DNA of 7,139 nt from Solirubrobacterales bacterium (lineage in GTDB: Bacteria; Actinomycetota; Thermoleophilia; Solirubrobacterales; Solirubrobacteraceae). The stretch covers positions 1 through 7,139 of the forward strand of contig JACDAP010000179.1 in NCBI GenBank assembly GCA_013695395.1. The letters are read 5' to 3'. Positions 5,046-7,139 of this stretch are shown piece by piece. The translations under genes were made by a program, and so were the position numbers. The notes under the pieces were generated by a model. It did no database searches. It worked only from the letters and a program-made list of their open reading frames with translations, and had not been told where the DNA came from. Every line of letters begins with the position of its first letter. Positions within the stretch are counted from its first letter, which is position 1.

Positions 5046-6140
5046 TCACTTCTTCGTTGAGTCGGAGAGGTAGGTGACGACCGCTTCGAGCTCGGCCGGG
5101 CTCAGGACGTCCCCGTAGTTGCCGGGCATGACGCCGGCGGGCTTGCCCGGGGTGATCTTCGCCTCGGGGTCGACGATCGAGGCCTCGATCTCCTCGGCGG
5201 TCTGCCCGGGGAGCACCTCATCGAGGTTCGGGCCGATGCCCTCGGCCGTCCCGGCATCGGCGAGCTGGTGGCAGGAGCCGCAGCCGAGCGCGCCGTTGTC
5301 GGTGCCGTCCGTGAAGATCGTCTTGCCGTCGGCCGAGGCGGTGGCGCCATCGCCGCCCTCCGCCTCCCCGCCGGCCGGCGCGTTGGACTCCTCGCTCTCC
5401 TTGGCGAGCCAGGCGTCGAAGGCGGCAGGCTCCATCACCTCGGCCTCGGAGCGCATGTACGCGTGACCGAGGCCGCAGAGCTCGGCGCAGACGACCGGGA
5501 AGGTCCCGAGCCTGGTCGGGGTGACGCGGTAGCCGGTGGTGATCCCCGGCACGGCGTCGACCTTCATACGGAAGGCCGGGACCCAGAAGTCGTGGATGAC
5601 GTCCTTGCCGGTGACGTCGAAGTCGACGGAGCGGCCCTTGGGGAGGAACAGGCGCGTCGTGCTGACCTTCTTGCCGTCGGACCCTGCGTAGGTGTAGGTC
5701 CAGGCGAACTGCTCGCCGCGCACCGCCACCCTCAGCTCGGGCCCGGCGGCGCTGGCGGGCGCCTCCTCGATGTCCCGGAGCACCACGAAGGCGTAGGTGC
5801 AGAGCGCGAGCAGCAGGATCGCTGGGATCGTCGTCCAGATGACCTCGAGCTTGGTGTTGCCGTGGATGGGAGGGCCGTCGAGCCCCTCCTCGCCCGGACG
5901 CTCGCGGAACAGCCGCGCGGCGTAGATCACGATGATGGTGACCCCGACGAAGATCGGTACCGAGACGATCACCAGGACGTCCCACAGCGTGTCGATCGGC
6001 CCGGCCTGCGTCGAGGCCGCCTCGGGGAACCAGTCGATCGCGAGACCGATGGCGATGCCGATCAGGGACGCGATCGTGCCGAGCACGAACATCTCGACGA
6101 CCATCCGACGGCTGTTGCGGCCGCCACGCCTCTGCTCCAT
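5046..6140 (-). CDS. ctaC: Cytochrome c oxidase subunit II with fused C-terminal cytochrome c (caa3 type)
   Basis: This 364-residue subunit accepts electrons and passes them through CuA to subunit I. A hydrophobic segment at ~14-36 acts as signal or anchor, followed by two spans (~53-75, ~98-121). The L-E-V-I-W-T motif carries Glu99, the conserved subunit II glutamate at the K-pathway entrance. The CuA domain has His183 (V-I-H-D-F-W-V-P) and C218-x-E220-x-C222-x3-H226-x2-M229, so all CuA ligands are present. A Gly/Ala/Glu-rich linker (~247-270) leads to a cytochrome c domain with C287-G-S-C290-H291 and Met338 in G-V-M-P-G-N-Y as the likely sixth heme ligand. The fused cytochrome defines a caa3 enzyme. 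The ATG at 6140 was chosen because a TAGGGT element lies 6 nt upstream; Met13 and Met17 are alternatives without ribosome sites. No lipobox cysteine is visible. It is the first gene of the oxidase operon. Confidence 0.97.
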   Translation of the reverse strand: MEQRRGGRNSRRMVVEMFVLGTIASLIGIAIGLAIDWFPEAASTQAGPIDTLWDVLVIVSVPIFVGVTIIVIYAARLFRERPGEEGLDGPPIHGNTKLEVIWTTIPAILLLALCTYAFVVLRDIEEAPASAAGPELRVAVRGEQFAWTYTYAGSDGKKVSTTRLFLPKGRSVDFDVTGKDVIHDFWVPAFRMKVDAVPGITTGYRVTPTRLGTFPVVCAELCGLGHAYMRSEAEVMEPAAFDAWLAKESEESNAPAGGEAEGGDGATASADGKTIFTDGTDNGALGCGSCHQLADAGTAEGIGPNLDEVLPGQTAEEIEASIVDPEAKITPGKPAGVMPGNYGDVLSPAELEAVVTYLSDSTKK

Positions 6141-6146
6141 GCGCCG

Positions 6147-6177
6147 ACCCTACCGACGAGCGGGGACGCCGTGTCGA
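6147..6177 (-). promoter_or_regulatory. Candidate ctaC promoter (TCGACA / TAGGGT), leaderless type
   Basis: On the minus strand, TCGACA (6172-6177, one mismatch to TTGACA) and TAGGGT (6147-6152) are 19 nt apart, slightly long for a housekeeping promoter. TAGGGT ends 6 nt before the ctaC ATG, so transcription would begin at or next to the start codon. The same TAGGGT element precedes the cytochrome c-cupredoxin gene. The pair suggests the oxidase operon has its own promoter and does not depend only on read-through from the AraC-type gene. Confidence 0.45.
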
Positions 6178-6227
6178 GAGGAGGCCCCGATCAGGTGCTG
6201 CGGGCGCCTCGCCGGGACTCGACGACC

Positions 6228-6239
6228 CTGCGGCCGCAG
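6228..6239. repeat. Perfect 12-bp palindrome CTGCGGCCGCAG
   Basis: An uninterrupted palindrome lies in the 112-nt gap between the AraC-type gene and ctaC, 13 nt past the AraC stop. It has no loop and no T-tract, so it is a poor terminator. It could be a dimeric protein-binding site or chance in GC-rich DNA. Confidence 0.35.
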
Positions 6240-6252
6240 CCACGGTGATCGC

Positions 6253-6636
6253 TCAGGCGGCGCGGGAGAGCCCGATGTCCAAGCTCTCTTGACGGCGCCC
6301 GGCGCGGAAGTCCGAGGGGGCGACGCCGTGGTGGCGGCGGAACGCCTTGGCGAACTGGGCCGCCTGCCGGTAGCCGACGCGGTGCGCGACCTCTCGGACG
6401 GTCAGGCCCCGGCCGGTCAGCATCTCTGCAGCGCGGTCCATGCGCACGGCGGTGAGGTGCTCGCGGAAGGTGGTGCGGCCGATCTCCGCGTAGGCCCGCT
6501 GCAGCTGACGCCGGGACGAGGCGACACGACGCGCGATGTCGTCGAGCGAGAGGTCACCTCCGTACTCCTCCGCCACGATCGCGGCGGCGTCCTCGTAGAG
6601 GCTTGTGCGGTGGCGGATGGTGGCCGGTCGCTGCAT
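6253..6636 (-). CDS. Small AraC-type transcription regulator (DNA-binding domain only)
   Basis: From the ATG at 6636 this is a 127-residue protein made almost entirely of the AraC C-terminal domain with its two helix-turn-helix units. The first is around L-S-L-D-D-I-A-R-R-V-A-S-S-R-R-Q-L-Q-R-A. The second is around L-T-V-R-E-V-A-H-R-V-G-Y and Q-F-A-K-A-F-R-R-H-H-G-V-A-P-S-D-F-R, the classic AraC signature. There is no ligand-binding domain, as in the compact MarA/SoxS type. The frame stays open to a GTG at 6756, but codons between 6637 and 6684 use many A/T-ending triplets (TCA, TCT, GGA, CCA, GTA, CTA, GGT), unlike the rest. I therefore take 6636 as the start; its ribosome site is weak. It is followed by ctaC after 112 nt on the same strand and diverges from the CBS gene. 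Control of the oxidase operon is possible but inferred from adjacency. Confidence 0.85.
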   Translation of the reverse strand: MQRPATIRHRTSLYEDAAAIVAEEYGGDLSLDDIARRVASSRRQLQRAYAEIGRTTFREHLTAVRMDRAAEMLTGRGLTVREVAHRVGYRQAAQFAKAFRRHHGVAPSDFRAGRRQESLDIGLSRAA

Positions 6637-6668
6637 ACCTAGGACTACGCCCGATGGTCCGAAAGAGG

Positions 6669-6684
6669 ATGACCCCAGCGTCAT
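6669..6684. promoter_or_regulatory. Inverted repeat ATGAC-N6-GTCAT in the AraC/CBS divergent region
   Basis: Two 5-bp arms, ATGAC (6669-6673) and GTCAT (6680-6684), flank a 6-nt spacer, about 33 bp upstream of the AraC-type start. It could be an operator for autoregulation or for the CBS gene. The arms are short, so chance is a real possibility. Confidence 0.3.
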
Positions 6685-6711
6685 GGTACCGAAGAGTTGG
6701 CGCGTTTCCAC

Positions 6712-6741
6712 TTGCCGTCGCGCCGGGTGCTCCGGTACCTT
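6712..6741 (+). promoter_or_regulatory. Weak candidate promoter for the CBS-domain gene
   Basis: TTGCCG (6712-6717) and TACCTT (6736-6741) are 18 nt apart and face the CBS gene. Each matches only three of six consensus bases, so this is a tentative call based on spacing and on lying in the only non-coding space upstream. Confidence 0.25.
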
Positions 6742-6776
6742 CGACAAGGCGTCCACGCAACATTCGTCACAAGTCA

Positions 6777-6782
6777 GGGAGG
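6777..6782 (+). promoter_or_regulatory. Ribosome binding site of the CBS-domain gene
   Basis: GGGAGG is a strong Shine-Dalgarno sequence 11 nt before the ATG at 6794. The spacing is slightly long, but no other start codon in the frame fits better. Confidence 0.6.
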
Positions 6783-6793
6783 CTTACCCAGCA

Positions 6794-7139
6794 ATGCAAG
6801 TACGCGACGGAATGAGCACGGTTGTCCTCACGGTGGGTCCGGGCCACACCCTGCGCGCTGCAGCTCGCCTGATGGCGGAGCGCGGCGTGGGCGCGGCGAT
6901 CGTGATCGACCCGGACCAGGCCGGTCCGGGCATCCTGACCGAGCGCGATCTGCTCACCTCCCTCGGCAAGGGGCAGGACCCGGACAGCGAGCTCGTCGGG
7001 GACCACCTGACCACGAACGTCGTCTTCGCGGCGCCGGACTGGCCGTTGGAGGCCGCCGCGGCGGCGATGGTGGACGGTGGCTTCCGCCACCTCATCGTCA
7101 CGGACGGGGGAGAGGTCGGCGGCGTCCTCTCTGTTCGCG
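6794..7139 (+). CDS. CBS-domain-pair protein, partial (3' end beyond window)
   Basis: The frame opens at ATG 6794 and stays open for 115 codons to the window edge. It reads as two successive CBS domains. The first (~2-57) contains V-G-P-G-H-T-L-R-A-A-A-R-L-M and the usual closing phrase G-I-L-T-E-R-D-L-L (46-54). The second (~67-115) contains P-L-E-A-A-A-A-A-M and G-F-R-H-L-I-V-T-D-G-G-E-V-G-G-V-L-S-V-R. CBS pairs bind adenine nucleotides such as AMP, ATP or S-adenosylmethionine and act as energy sensors, either alone or attached to an effector. There is no signal peptide, so it is cytoplasmic. Whether more domains follow cannot be seen. It diverges from the AraC-type gene, sharing the 6637-6793 intergenic region. 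An energy-sensing link to the oxidase is speculative. Confidence 0.88.
   Translation, partial: MQVRDGMSTVVLTVGPGHTLRAAARLMAERGVGAAIVIDPDQAGPGILTERDLLTSLGKGQDPDSELVGDHLTTNVVFAAPDWPLEAAAAAMVDGGFRHLIVTDGGEVGGVLSVR

Noticed and set aside
6203..6213. Small hairpin GGCG-CCT-CGCC after the AraC-type gene
   Set aside because: The stem is only 4 bp and lacks a T-tract, so it is not a credible intrinsic terminator.
5268..6248. Plus-strand 326-codon open frame opposite ctaC
   Set aside because: It is an antisense shadow with typical Gly/Asp/Arg/Val-rich composition; ctaC on the other strand has all CuA and heme ligands.
6637..6756. N-terminal 40-residue extension of the AraC-type protein from the GTG at 6756
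   Set aside because: Codons near 6637-6684 lose the G/C third-position bias, there is no ribosome site, and the region overlaps probable promoters of two divergent genes.

Overview
This is a GC-rich (roughly 70% by eye) bacterial window with tightly packed genes and strong G/C preference at third codon positions. It looks like Actinomycetota. The caa3-type oxidase cluster, short alanine-rich lipoproteins and near-leaderless promoters would fit a Thermoleophilia/Solirubrobacterales-like lineage, but that placement is inference and nothing in the window proves it.

Layout. (1) Positions 1-644, minus strand: a small protein with a zinc-ribbon-like tail (366-644), followed by a lipoprotein with a long Ala/Pro/Thr/Ser/Gly-rich region that runs off the left edge (1-357). 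(2) Positions 645-750: a divergent intergenic region with a 13-bp-period direct repeat, a 17-bp perfect inverted repeat and a TAGGGT promoter element. (3) Positions 751-1485, plus strand: a lipoprotein fusing a c-type cytochrome to a type-1 copper (cupredoxin) domain. (4) Positions 1520-6140, minus strand: the core operon, in transcription order ctaC (subunit II with a fused cytochrome c), ctaD (subunit I), a duplicated Usp-like gene, ctaE (subunit III) and a 36-residue single-membrane-span peptide. (5) Positions 6253-6636, minus strand: a small AraC-type regulator. (6) Positions 6794-7139, plus strand: a CBS-domain-pair protein running off the right edge.

How it works together. The core is an aa3-type terminal oxidase with cytochrome c built into subunit II (caa3). 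It would take electrons to CuA, heme a and the heme a3/CuB site, reduce O2 to water and pump protons. Subunit I reads Y-S-H-P-A-V-Y at the CuB site. It therefore lacks the glutamate of A1 oxidases and carries the Tyr-Ser pair of the A2 subfamily. The membrane-anchored cytochrome c-cupredoxin fusion converges on the operon from the other side. It is a plausible electron carrier feeding the oxidase, and it may share promoter architecture with ctaC.

Most worth a second look: the cytochrome c-cupredoxin fusion, the Usp-like duplicated gene between ctaD and ctaE, the unlisted 36-aa membrane peptide, the two-helix N-terminal extension of CtaD, and the shared TAGGGT elements just upstream of two redox-gene start codons. 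I see no CRISPR array, transposase, tRNA, rRNA or clear intrinsic terminator.
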